From Ignavibacteriales bacterium (GTDB lineage Bacteria; Bacteroidota; Ignavibacteria; Ignavibacteriales; Ignavibacteriaceae): a stretch of DNA of 64,000 bases. How positions within the stretch are numbered: the first letter of the stretch is position 1; every line of letters begins with the position of its first letter. A program made the position numbers and the translations under genes. Below the pieces are notes generated by a model. The model was given only the letters and a program-made list of their open reading frames with translations, made no database searches and was not told where the DNA came from. The DNA lies in the NCBI GenBank assembly GCA_016700155.1, contig CP065001.1:4030001-4094000 (forward strand), in the 5' to 3' direction. Shown here piece after piece: positions 19,202 to 28,113 of this stretch.

Positions 19202-20344
19202 CTAACAAATCGATGAAACAAATTCGCGGGCAAGTTTATCACATTCGATTATCATTTCCAAATCAGGATCATTATGATTGACTACCTTATCCAATGAACG
19301 ATTAATAATCTCCGGTATTTTGGTAAACCCGATCTTTCCTTCTAAAAATTTACTTACCGCAACTTCATTAGCCGCATTAAGAATGCACGGTGCAGTGCCG
19401 CCTTCATTCAAAACATCATAAGCTAATTGAAGGCATTCGTACTTATTCAAATCAGGTTCAAAAAAAGTAAGATTCCCTATCGCCGGAAAATCAGTTCTTA
19501 CAAAATCATTTTTTAATCTTTCCGGAAATGAAAGCGCATATTGAATAGGCAGTTTCATATCCGGTAAACCAAGCTGGGCTTTTACAGACCCGTCAACAAA
19601 CTGTACCATTGAATGTATTATCGATTGAGGATGTATCACAACATCAATTTTTTCCGGCTTTAAACCGAACAACCATCGTGCCTCAATTACTTCCAGTCCT
19701 TTATTCATCATAGAAGCTGAATCAATGGTTATCTTATTCCCCATTTTCCAGTTAGGGTGATCGAGTGCTTCTTTTACCGTCACTTTTTCCAGTTCTGATT
19801 TTGTTTTATTCAGAAATGGTCCGCCGGATGCTGTAAGAATTATTTTTTCGACTTCATTTATATTCTCGCCTATAAGGCTCTGGTAAATCGCGCTGTGTTC
19901 AGAATCAACCGGGATTATTTCCGCATTATTATCTGCACATAATCGGGTTACTAATTCACCGGCAACAACAAGAGTTTCCTTATTTGCCAGGCAGATTCTT
20001 TTTCCGCGTTTGATGGCTTCAAGCGTTGGAATTAATCCGGCAAATCCAACCATTGCACCAATCAGTATATCGTAGTCAAAACTTTTTGCTACATCAATCA
20101 GACCCTGTTCGCCGCCAAGAACCTCACATTTGCCGCCAACTTTTTTTCTGAGTTCTGAAGCAAGATGTTCATCTTTAACAACAACTGCCGTTGGATGAAA
20201 TTCTTCAATCTGAGGTTCAAGAAGATCTATCCTGGTGTTTACAGTCAGTGCGGAGATTTTGAATAGCGGGGGATAATTTCTGATCACGTTAAGTGCGTTT
20301 ATCCCAATCGAACCTGTCGATCCTAATATTAATATTTTCTTCAT
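19202..20344 (-). CDS. dxr: 1-deoxy-D-xylulose 5-phosphate reductoisomerase
   Basis: A 380-residue cytoplasmic enzyme that converts DXP to 2-C-methyl-D-erythritol 4-phosphate with NADPH, the committed step of the MEP isoprenoid pathway. Visible motifs are the NADPH loop GSTGSIGINALNVI, NKETLVVAGELV, the metal/substrate region PVDSEHSAIYQSL, ILTASGGPF, HPNWKMGNKITIDSASMMNKGLEVIEA (split over the substrate loop) and HPQSIIHSMVQF. The length is normal. It is upstream of rseP on the same strand. Confidence 0.97.
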   Translation of the reverse strand: MKKILILGSTGSIGINALNVIRNYPPLFKISALTVNTRIDLLEPQIEEFHPTAVVVKDEHLASELRKKVGGKCEVLGGEQGLIDVAKSFDYDILIGAMVGFAGLIPTLEAIKRGKRICLANKETLVVAGELVTRLCADNNAEIIPVDSEHSAIYQSLIGENINEVEKIILTASGGPFLNKTKSELEKVTVKEALDHPNWKMGNKITIDSASMMNKGLEVIEARWLFGLKPEKIDVVIHPQSIIHSMVQFVDGSVKAQLGLPDMKLPIQYALSFPERLKNDFVRTDFPAIGNLTFFEPDLNKYECLQLAYDVLNEGGTAPCILNAANEVAVSKFLEGKIGFTKIPEIINRSLDKVVNHNDPDLEMIIECDKLAREFVSSIC

Positions 20345-20530
20345 TTAAGCAATTTTCAGTGGGCAAAAGTATGAATTAAAGCTGTCTTAATCAATGTATA
20401 ATTAGCTGTTCTGCCTGCACTCTAAAATGATCCGCTTGTTTTCAGACACTTTTTTGATGTTCAGCTCACTTATTATCTGTAACTATTTTATTATTTTCAT
20501 CAACCACTATTCACTTTCAAAGGAAGTCAC

Positions 20531-21664
20531 ATGAAAAAACTCAATCTCTTATTCCTTGTGCTGATTATTTCTTCACTCTTTAATATTGGATTTGCTTTGC
20601 CAAGATTTGCTTTAATGACGGGATCACAATGTATTGATTGCCATGTTAATCCCACAGGCGGAAACCTGCGAACGAACGGCGGCTGGGCTTACAGTAAAAA
20701 CCAGATTGCCATGGTTTCACCTCGTGATGTCGATTTTAAAATGACAAACAGGCTTGGCGATAATATTCTTTTCGGTTTTGATTTCAGAACTCAATACCTT
20801 GTAAAGATGACAGACTCGACTAAACAAACCGACTTCCAGCGAATGACCGGATCAATTTATACAGGGGTTGAGTTATCTGAGGATATAAGCTTATCGGCAA
20901 GGTACGATTTTATCTGGAGTATATGGGAAGCGTATGCAACCGCATTCATACTCCCTGAAGACGGCTACATAAAAGTGGGATCTTTCACACCAAACTTTGG
21001 GATCAGAACTGATGATCATACATCTTACACAAGAGGCGGTGATCTCGGAGTACTATTTCAAACCGGCAGACCGCAGGGCTTAATCTATGAACCACGTTAT
21101 GTGGAAACAGGAGTAGAGGTCGGGTTTAATTTTTCAAGGATGGTTTTGCTGACAGCAAGTGTTGGAAATAATCTTGCTCGATTCAACCAGCAGTTTGTTA
21201 CTGATCCTGCATACACAGCATCGCTTCAAATTATGCCGCCCATCAGCGATAACCTCGGACTTTTTGTCGGAGGTTCATTTGTCAATTTCAAAAAGAATAA
21301 TGCAACCTTTTCCGGGTTTGATGATGTTATGATGTACGGAGGTTTTGCAGGCATCGGTTCCGATTGTTTTTCCTTGATGGGTGAATTTTATCTCGCGAAT
21401 AATTTTTACAGACCAGATTCGACTTCAAGTGCAATGATGGTTGAAGGTTCTTACAGAATAACAAAAGGTCTGGATGCGGTTGTAAGGTATGACCGTTTTG
21501 ATTTAAATACTGATTCAGAAAAGAATGATGTGTCCAGATTAACCGTCGGGTTTGAGTTTATTCCATACAGCTTTATTGAGATACGTCCGCAATACCGCCT
21601 TCAGATGGAAGACCCGAAGATCGACAATGATTCATTTGTACTTCAGTTTCATCTATATTATTGA
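20531..21664 (+). CDS. Outer membrane beta-barrel protein with an N-terminal c-type haem motif
   Basis: A 377-residue protein with a signal peptide (to about A22), directly followed by a single CxxCH haem-attachment motif, C34-I-D-C37-H38, in the context CHVNPTGGNLR. The remaining 320 residues alternate polar and hydrophobic residues with aromatic girdles and end in QFHLYY, typical of an outer-membrane barrel. Comparable single-haem porin-like proteins occur in metal- or sulfur-respiring bacteria. Here it could pass electrons through the outer membrane or use the haem structurally; this is inference. The start is supported by AAGGAAG upstream. Confidence 0.78.
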   Translation: MKKLNLLFLVLIISSLFNIGFALPRFALMTGSQCIDCHVNPTGGNLRTNGGWAYSKNQIAMVSPRDVDFKMTNRLGDNILFGFDFRTQYLVKMTDSTKQTDFQRMTGSIYTGVELSEDISLSARYDFIWSIWEAYATAFILPEDGYIKVGSFTPNFGIRTDDHTSYTRGGDLGVLFQTGRPQGLIYEPRYVETGVEVGFNFSRMVLLTASVGNNLARFNQQFVTDPAYTASLQIMPPISDNLGLFVGGSFVNFKKNNATFSGFDDVMMYGGFAGIGSDCFSLMGEFYLANNFYRPDSTSSAMMVEGSYRITKGLDAVVRYDRFDLNTDSEKNDVSRLTVGFEFIPYSFIEIRPQYRLQMEDPKIDNDSFVLQFHLYY

Positions 21665-21679
21665 TACTTCCGGATTGAT

Positions 21680-21720
21680 TTCTTAAGGCTCGCCTGTGAT
21701 TTTCCGGCGGAGCTTTAGCT
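21680..21720 (+). terminator. Probable terminator after the haem-barrel gene
   Basis: An imperfect GC-rich hairpin (GGCTCGCC pairing with GGCGGAGC, with a bulge) lies about 25 bases past the stop codon. It is followed by TTTAGCTTATTTTTG. Confidence 0.5.
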
Positions 21721-21840
21721 TATTTTTGATTTCGCGCAATAATTGGCGTTTGACAATCAAATATATTTTTTGGTATTTTCCAAGTGAGAGTCAGGTACAT
21801 CATAATAAATAATTTATTTAACATACAAACAGGAGTCAGT

Positions 21841-21927
21841 ATGATAAAAAAACTTGAATACGGTTGTTCATCACCGGGCATTATTGCCTTATTTGTAGTA
21901 GCAGCTCTCATCATTTATTTTGTTTAG
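21841..21927 (+). CDS. Small single-pass membrane peptide (28 residues)
   Basis: A short ORF in the gap between the haem-barrel and POT genes. It has an AGGAG ribosome-binding site eight bases before the ATG. The translation is a charged/Cys-containing head (MIKKLEYGCSSPG) and a 15-residue hydrophobic helix (IIALFVVAALIIYFV), then a stop. It is followed by a strong hairpin at 21972-21998, so it looks like a complete transcription unit. No family is recognised. It could be a small inner-membrane protein or a chance ORF; the good RBS and downstream hairpin favour a gene. Confidence 0.5.
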   Translation: MIKKLEYGCSSPGIIALFVVAALIIYFV

Positions 21928-21971
21928 AGAGATGTTTCTTCTGTTCTAAATCTTTTCTCATAGTATTTATA

Positions 21972-21998
21972 GAGGGAACCCTGTTTAAGGGTTCCCTC
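21972..21998 (+). terminator. Strong hairpin after the small membrane-peptide ORF
   Basis: Ten-base perfect arms GAGGGAACCC and GGGTTCCCTC flank a seven-base loop. There is no long T tract after it on either strand, so it may terminate weakly or act as an RNA-stabilising structure. Confidence 0.55.
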
Positions 21999-22119
21999 AC
22001 TTACACCTTCACTGAACTTTACTTTCAAAAAATTTCCTGTACAGAATTAGAACTAATTTCTTTAAGTTTGCCGGAAATCTTTATCTGACTTTGTACATAT
22101 TCTTGTCGAAAGGAATTTT

Positions 22120-23412
22120 ATGGATAGCAGCACTGAAGTAAAAAAATCGGGCTTCAAATCATTTTCAAAAAATTACTGGATCGTCATAATGATGGAGTTC
22201 TTTGAAAGGGGCTCTTATTATGGAATGATGAGTATACTTTCGGTGTATATGACAGATCAGCTTGAATATACTAAAGAAAGTGTAGGTGTTATTAAAAGTA
22301 CCATCCAACCTTTGCTTTACATACTACCTATCCTTTCGGGTGCAATCGGTGACCGGTTCGGATATAAAAGAACTTTAACATTCGCCTTCATATTTCTTGG
22401 ACTCGGTTATTTCCTTACGAGCCAGACGACAGAGTATGCTATGGTATTTGCAAGTCTGGTGATAATGGGAATCGGTGCCGGCGCATTTAAACCAATGATT
22501 TCAGGAACGATTGCCAGAGAGACTAACGAAACTAACAGTACACTTGGTTTCGGAATATTTTATTGGTCGATCAACCTCGGTGCATTCTTATTCCCTTTGA
22601 TCCTTGTGCCTTACATAAAAAGCACATTTGGTTGGCAATATGTTATGATGGCTTCAGCAATAGCAACAGCATCAATGCTTATCCCAACTTTCCTTGTTTA
22701 TAAAGAACCTAAAAAACCTGCCAGTACCAAAACTTTTGCCGAAGTGTTAAAAGGTGCTGTCTTGGTTTTAACGGATGTTAAGTTCATTGGACTAATAGTT
22801 ATCTATTCAGGATTCTGGATTTTATACTTCCAGATGTTTGATTCTGTTTTGTGGTATGTTCAAAAATATGTTGATGCAACTTCACTCAATATCTTTGTTA
22901 ATGGAGTTCTGGGTGGTGTTGGAATCAATATAGACTGGAAATTTGATGTTGAACATGTTACAGTAATAAATGCGGGAACGATAATCCTGCTGCAGATACT
23001 TGTCTCCAACATAGTAAAAAATACAAAGGCGCTTCCAACTATGATTTCGGGTATAGCGATGGGGACTCTTGGTATGGCAATACTTGCAATCAATACAAAC
23101 ATATGGGTGTTTATGCTTGGCATAACGATCTTCTCGATCGGTGAAATGACCGCGCACCCGAAGTTCATTAGTTATGTTGGTTTAATTGCACCCGAAGATA
23201 AAAAAGCACTATACCTTGGATACTCGTTCCTGTACGGTGTGCTTGGCAGTTTTATCGGTGGCATTCTCGGTGCTAATCTTTACGTTCACTTTGTTGATAA
23301 TTTAAATCAGCCTTCAACACTGTGGATTATATTCAGTTTGATTGGTGTAGTGACAATAATCGGATTACTGCTTTATAATAAATTTATCGCTTCAAAAACT
23401 GCTAAAGTATAA
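22120..23412 (+). CDS. POT-family proton-dependent oligopeptide transporter (MFS)
   Basis: A 430-residue protein with about 12 transmembrane segments. The POT signature ExxER is at residues 26-30 (EFFERGSYYG), and GDRFGYKRT is the MFS loop 2-3 motif. Family members import di- and tripeptides with protons across the inner membrane. Substrate choice cannot be read. The start is supported by GAAAGGA upstream. The stop codon overlaps the start of the next gene by one base, so this transporter and the NodB deacetylase are coupled. Confidence 0.88.
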   Translation: MDSSTEVKKSGFKSFSKNYWIVIMMEFFERGSYYGMMSILSVYMTDQLEYTKESVGVIKSTIQPLLYILPILSGAIGDRFGYKRTLTFAFIFLGLGYFLTSQTTEYAMVFASLVIMGIGAGAFKPMISGTIARETNETNSTLGFGIFYWSINLGAFLFPLILVPYIKSTFGWQYVMMASAIATASMLIPTFLVYKEPKKPASTKTFAEVLKGAVLVLTDVKFIGLIVIYSGFWILYFQMFDSVLWYVQKYVDATSLNIFVNGVLGGVGINIDWKFDVEHVTVINAGTIILLQILVSNIVKNTKALPTMISGIAMGTLGMAILAINTNIWVFMLGITIFSIGEMTAHPKFISYVGLIAPEDKKALYLGYSFLYGVLGSFIGGILGANLYVHFVDNLNQPSTLWIIFSLIGVVTIIGLLLYNKFIASKTAKV

Positions 23413-24356
23413 TGATGAAAAATTATTTGTTCGTTTTGCTCGTAATTGCCTGCGGATCTCTGTTTGCACAGAGCGCTCCTCAACAAAAGCTAATGGCTGT
23501 TACAATTGATGACTTGCTGATCAATGGTCCTGACAAAGATGTTTCTGTGATTGAAAATATAACCATCAAATTATTAAGCAAACTTCGCTCAGAAAATATT
23601 GAAGCAGTCGGATTTGTCAACGAAGAAAAACTCTATACAAATAATGAAACCGAAAAGAGAACTGCACTATTAAAAATGTGGCTTGAATACGGGATGGATC
23701 TTGGTAATCACACATTTTCTCATGTTTCCATGCACGATGTATCTTTAAAAGAATATGAAGAAAATTTTCTGAAGGGTGAAGTTGTAACCAAAAAACTTTT
23801 GTCGGGCGAAGGTAAATCAATAAGATACTTTCGTCACCCCTATTTAAGAACAGGCGAATCAATTGAAACAAAGAAGCAGTTTGATAATTTTTTAGCGGAT
23901 CGCGGCTATACAATTGCGCCTGTTACAATTGAAAATTCGGACTGGTATTTTGCTAACGTTTACAGACGTGCAATTGCTAATTCCGATTCAGCTACAATGA
24001 AGGTTGTCGCTGAAGCTTATCTTAATTTTACTAAGGATGTAATTGAGTACGGCGAGCTGCTTTCGGAAAAATTATTCGGACGACAGATCAAACATGTGTT
24101 CCTTATTCATGCCAATGAAATAAACGCAGATTATTTTGCTAAAATCATTACGATTATTAAAAGTTATCAATACGGATTTACAACGCTTGAGGATGCCTTA
24201 AGTGATAAAGCCTATGAACTGCCGGATAACTTTACCGGAAAATACGGACCGATTTGGACGCAAAGGTGGGCACTCGATAAAGGGTTAAATGAAATTATAA
24301 AACTTGAACCCCGGATTCCGGATAAAGTCCGGGAGTTGTACGATACTTATAAATAA
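23412..24356 (+). CDS. Secreted NodB-type polysaccharide deacetylase
   Basis: A 314-residue protein with a signal peptide ending SLFAQ. It carries the NodB motifs: TIDDL (motif 1, catalytic and metal Asp pair), HTFSH (motif 2, metal His pair) and RHPYLRTG (motif 3). The family removes N- or O-acetyl groups from chitin, peptidoglycan or other glycans. It overlaps the POT gene by one base; a joint role in recovering cell-wall material is possible but unproven. Confidence 0.87.
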   Translation: MMKNYLFVLLVIACGSLFAQSAPQQKLMAVTIDDLLINGPDKDVSVIENITIKLLSKLRSENIEAVGFVNEEKLYTNNETEKRTALLKMWLEYGMDLGNHTFSHVSMHDVSLKEYEENFLKGEVVTKKLLSGEGKSIRYFRHPYLRTGESIETKKQFDNFLADRGYTIAPVTIENSDWYFANVYRRAIANSDSATMKVVAEAYLNFTKDVIEYGELLSEKLFGRQIKHVFLIHANEINADYFAKIITIIKSYQYGFTTLEDALSDKAYELPDNFTGKYGPIWTQRWALDKGLNEIIKLEPRIPDKVRELYDTYK

Positions 24357-24434
24357 TTTTATTTCATTCTGGCGCTTTACAAAATTAAATAGTATTTATA
24401 GTTCAGATTGATTCAGAAATTATTCCAATTACAC

Positions 24435-26396
24435 ATGAAGTTCAGAATACAAAACCGGATTTATTTGTTCTTCATATTCTTATCATTTTTTCTGCTTTCA
24501 TTAATTGCTTTCACTACTCCCGAAAAAATCACAACATCTGAAGAAGGCTGTACAATAGGGGTTGTTTCCGGAAGAGCAACACCCGATGGAAGACCATTGT
24601 TGTGGAAAGTCCGTGACAATTCCGATATGCCGAATAATAACCTTGTTTACAATTCATCCTGTGCATATAAATTTATCGCGGTTGTTAATAACGGCGATAG
24701 TGTCGTATGGATGGGTGTAAATGAGAAAGGTCTTGCAATTGTAAACTCAACCGCTTACGATCTACCGGGAACTAACTCAGGTTTTTCAAACGGTTCACTA
24801 ATGTATTATGCCCTCGGTTATTTGTCCTCTGTTGAACAGTTTGAAAATCTGCTGGAGCGGACAAATCAAACAGGAAGAAAGACCCGCGCAAACTTTGCAT
24901 TGATAGATGCATCCGGAGCCGCAGCTATTTTTGAAACTGCCGGTACACAATTCAAAAAATTTGACGCGAATGATTTAACTCAAAGTCCCGACGGATTTGT
25001 AATAAGAACTAACTTTGCATTTTCAGGTGGAGGAACAACCGGAACCGACAGGTACAAAAGAACCGTTGAGTTAATCAGTTCGTTAAAAAAGGATAATGCT
25101 CTTTCATATGAATCAATTATTAAAAATCACTTCAGAGATTTTTCAAATGAATTAAGTGTGCCCGTCGAGCTGCCTTATAAAAACCGTTGGTACAACAGCA
25201 AACCATTCGGATATATAAACTCCAACTTCAGTGTCTGCAGAAAAATTTCCCTTTCAGCTTCTGTGTTTCATGGGGTTAAGAGTAATGAGCCTCCTGCTCT
25301 GACAACAATGTGGACTTCACTTGGAAATCCATCATCAACAGTAGCACTGCCATATTGGGTGGTTGGCGAAACACCTGAATTGACAAGAGGTGAATTGATC
25401 TCCCCGATGTACAAAACATCCGAAGCGATTAAATCTTATTTGTATGATGATGCTGTCAACAAATCATATTTTGACAGCTACAAATTGGTAGATGAATCCG
25501 GCTACGGCATCACAGGTGAGATAAAAAGGTTTGAAGAATCCATTCTGCGCACCACAGACAACGAATTAAATAATATTCGTGAAAGACATCATTCAATCAA
25601 CAGACTTTTAAGAATCGAAAACGAATTATGTGCTTCCGGATACAGATTCCTACAGGAAATTAAATCTACTTTGAACAATCTTATATCACTCGAAGTATTG
25701 AATGAAAAATCATGGGAAACTATAAGAGACATTTCTTTTGAAGATGACAACATTATCCAATTAGTTTCTGCGGGCAGGAATGGAATGATTGATGACCCCG
25801 TAATTAACGGAGGTGATGTAGCTGTGGGTATGCCGGGCAATGACGATTACCTTATCGGGGAAAATCACACACTCGGTGAAAATGATGATGATCACGGCAG
25901 GTTTTATCTGAGGAAAATGTTGTGGAAGAACATCCATGGTTTGCCTTCGGCGGGAGAAAAAATTTATCTCAGGATTTTTAACAGCAATGATTTGAATTCT
26001 GCTCTATACTATGGTAACTCCGGTTTATATGAAATTACTTCTTCATCAAAACAAAAATTCAACCCTGAAATATTGGAAGTGATAAAACTAAGACCGAAAG
26101 AAACAACACCGGAAATTGCGGGTTCAGAATATTTACAATTTTCATTAAGTGATAATTTTCCAAATCCATTTAATCCATCCACGGTTATAAATTACTCCCT
26201 GCCTGTTGATTCTGATGTAAGATTAGAAGTCTTTAACTTGATCGGTGAATCGGTAACAGTTTTGGAAAATACATTTAAAAACTCCGGATCATATTCTGTC
26301 AGCTTTAACGCTTCAGGTTATTCTTCCGGTATTTATTATTACAGGTTAACTGCCGGTACTTATACTGCCATAAAGAAAATGCTACTAATAAAATGA
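24435..26396 (+). CDS. C45/choloylglycine-hydrolase-like Ntn hydrolase with T9SS sorting domain
   Basis: I start the gene at the ATG 24435 rather than the in-frame TTG at 24408, because the ATG puts the signal helix at the N-terminus. C39 in EEGCTIGVVSGRATPDGRPLL matches the autoprocessed nucleophile of C45/C59 Ntn hydrolases (exposed after signal removal and cleavage), and RDNSD follows. The catalytic core extends to about residue 480. The last 85 residues are a T9SS sorting domain with FPNPFNPST, linker VDSD, VRLEVFN and final KKMLLIK. Family members cleave amide bonds (acyl-CoA:6-APA acyltransferase or bile-salt hydrolase-like). The substrate is unknown; the protein should be exported or surface-bound. 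Confidence 0.8.
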   Translation: MKFRIQNRIYLFFIFLSFFLLSLIAFTTPEKITTSEEGCTIGVVSGRATPDGRPLLWKVRDNSDMPNNNLVYNSSCAYKFIAVVNNGDSVVWMGVNEKGLAIVNSTAYDLPGTNSGFSNGSLMYYALGYLSSVEQFENLLERTNQTGRKTRANFALIDASGAAAIFETAGTQFKKFDANDLTQSPDGFVIRTNFAFSGGGTTGTDRYKRTVELISSLKKDNALSYESIIKNHFRDFSNELSVPVELPYKNRWYNSKPFGYINSNFSVCRKISLSASVFHGVKSNEPPALTTMWTSLGNPSSTVALPYWVVGETPELTRGELISPMYKTSEAIKSYLYDDAVNKSYFDSYKLVDESGYGITGEIKRFEESILRTTDNELNNIRERHHSINRLLRIENELCASGYRFLQEIKSTLNNLISLEVLNEKSWETIRDISFEDDNIIQLVSAGRNGMIDDPVINGGDVAVGMPGNDDYLIGENHTLGENDDDHGRFYLRKMLWKNIHGLPSAGEKIYLRIFNSNDLNSALYYGNSGLYEITSSSKQKFNPEILEVIKLRPKETTPEIAGSEYLQFSLSDNFPNPFNPSTVINYSLPVDSDVRLEVFNLIGESVTVLENTFKNSGSYSVSFNASGYSSGIYYYRLTAGTYTAIKKMLLIK

Positions 26397-26404
26397 GGTT
26401 ATAC

Positions 26405-26800
26405 ATGAAAGTTTCGTTATGCTTTCTGTTTTTCTTTCTGATCATACTACCGCAAAAGAATTTTGCCCAGGATAATTCAAACCCTGATGTTCCATATGAA
26501 ATGAAAACTTATTATATGGCATTTCTTAAAAAAGGTCCGAACAGAAACCAGGACTCGACAGAAACACAACAAATTCAGAAAGCACATCTGCAGCACATAA
26601 ATAAAATGGTTGAAGATAAGAAGGTTATTATAGCAGGTCCGTTTTTAGATGATGGTGATATACGGGGCATTTTAATTTTTAATGTTGAAACAATTGAAGA
26701 AGCAATCGCTCTTACCGAAGCGGACCCGGCAGTAAAAGCAGGCAGATTAATAATGGAGGTTCGTCCCTGGTGGGGAGCGAAAGGAAGCTGCCTTGAGTAA
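26405..26800 (+). CDS. Exported YciI-like (YCII domain) protein
   Basis: A signal peptide (ending KNFAQ) precedes a YCII fold: MAFLKKGPNR, QKAHLQHINKMVEDKKVIIAGPF, GILIFNVETIEEAIAL and DPAVKAGRLIMEVRPWW. The ferredoxin-like fold and the conserved His of this family are visible, but no reaction is established. The ATG at 26405 has a GAGG six bases upstream and is preferred; an earlier ATG at 26393 overlaps the C45 gene stop. The gene is probably co-transcribed with that hydrolase. Confidence 0.78.
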   Translation: MKVSLCFLFFFLIILPQKNFAQDNSNPDVPYEMKTYYMAFLKKGPNRNQDSTETQQIQKAHLQHINKMVEDKKVIIAGPFLDDGDIRGILIFNVETIEEAIALTEADPAVKAGRLIMEVRPWWGAKGSCLE

Positions 26801-26811
26801 TGGCATTTTAA

Positions 26812-26839
26812 AAAACCCCGGCAAGTTAATCGGGGTTTT
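26812..26839. terminator. Bidirectional terminator between convergent genes
   Basis: Nine-base arms AAAACCCCG and CGGGGTTTT (26812-26820, 26831-26839) with a ten-base loop. An A/T-rich tract lies on both sides, placed between the stops at 26800 and 26849. Confidence 0.85.
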
Positions 26840-26848
26840 AGAGATTGA

Positions 26849-27730
26849 TTATTTAAGAACTGTCATTTTGTTGTTTTGAACAAAGTCATTAACCCGTAGT
26901 GAGTATATGTACACACCACTTGGAAGGTTTGCCGCATTGAAGTTCACGGAATAATAACCTTCGGATGTTATTTCATCAACAAGTGTTTCAACTTCAGCAC
27001 CAAGCAAATCATAAATTTTCAATTGAACAAAACCAGTTTGGGGAATCTGGTAGTTAATTGTTGTCGTTGGATTGAATGGGTTGGGATAGTTCTGATAAAG
27101 CTCAAAATTATAAATAAAATATTGTTCATCATTTATGCCTACAGGGTAAGTAGTATCACCGTACACTTTGTTATTAATTAAACATCCAGTCGTAAGAGTT
27201 AATGGATTGCCCCAAGGAAAATCAATCATACTTAACATCCCAACTTCATCTGTCCAGAATTGATAAAACTCTGTTAGACCACCATTATTTATGTGCAGTT
27301 TTTTTATAGTAAAAGTTGTGTCAAAAACTGGAGCCTGGTATGCATCAACAACCGCTACAACAGAAGTGGAGACTTGTGATAAGGGGAAAGAAAAAGTATC
27401 TCCAACAACACAATTTTTTTTATAATAAGGAATATCGCCATCGTTGTATGGATAATTTTCGGAATATCTATAGTAAAGGCTGTCACTTTCACTATATCTT
27501 GAATATGAAAATACTTCTGAATCATTATATAAACGAATCTTATAGTAGTTTTTATTATTGATAATAACATTAGAGTCAACTATAGTTGTTCGTATTAAAC
27601 TATCCCATTCAGTATTTTCCCAAATCCACACGTTTCCCTTATCAAGCGGAAGAAAATTCTGCGCATAAATATTATTGTTCGAGAAGAAAAAATTTATTAA
27701 TACCAAAAAAATTACTATTACAAGTTTCAT
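26849..27730 (-). CDS. Secreted protein of unknown function with T9SS sorting domain
   Basis: A 293-residue precursor with a signal peptide (ending NNIYAQ). The middle region (about 25-200) has no family I recognise; it is rich in Tyr, Asn and Asp, as in many surface beta proteins. The last 85 residues form a T9SS sorting domain: YPNPFNPTT, INYQIP, four-residue linker QTGF, VQLKIYDLLGAE, and SGVYIYSLRVND before KMTVLK. The short linker makes it a useful uninterrupted reference for the insert-bearing domains elsewhere in the window. Confidence 0.78.
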   Translation of the reverse strand: MKLVIVIFLVLINFFFSNNNIYAQNFLPLDKGNVWIWENTEWDSLIRTTIVDSNVIINNKNYYKIRLYNDSEVFSYSRYSESDSLYYRYSENYPYNDGDIPYYKKNCVVGDTFSFPLSQVSTSVVAVVDAYQAPVFDTTFTIKKLHINNGGLTEFYQFWTDEVGMLSMIDFPWGNPLTLTTGCLINNKVYGDTTYPVGINDEQYFIYNFELYQNYPNPFNPTTTINYQIPQTGFVQLKIYDLLGAEVETLVDEITSEGYYSVNFNAANLPSGVYIYSLRVNDFVQNNKMTVLK

Positions 27731-28113
27731 AGATACACCATATTTTTATTTTGACAATTAATTTTTATGGCTAGGTTAGCAAATTTTGTGTGGTCACCAG
27801 ATTTGGGGAGGGTTCCAAAACCTAAACGATGAATTGAGTAAATGAGTGTATTAGAAAGATAAATTCGAGTGTTTATAGTGGCCAAAATCATAAAACTCAA
27901 AATGCGCTATTATTAAAAAGTTGGGGAAAATGGTGTTGGTTTTTGTGCTGCCCAACGCCCGAAATTTTCCCCCAATTATTTATTAGAATTAACTCTGGTT
28001 CAAACGTAGTTTTAAATTATGCGGGTGTCAAGTTATTAATTTAATTTGTCCTGGGTATAATAGTTAACTATAAATTGCAAATAAAAATCATGTTAAGTCG
28101 CAATCTTAAATCG
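27731..28113. other. AT-rich intergenic region with a nested hairpin
   Basis: No convincing ORF is seen in this 383-base gap. A two-level inverted repeat lies at 27921-27975: outer arms TTGGGGAAAAT and ATTTTCCCCCAA, inner arms GTTGG and CCAAC. The rest is AT-rich and holds the upstream region of the T9SS gene. The function is unknown. Confidence 0.55.

Noticed and set aside
27921..27975. Possible integron attC site
   Set aside because: The outer sequences do not fit the GTTRRRY/RYYYAAC core pairs, and no integrase gene or cassette array is present.
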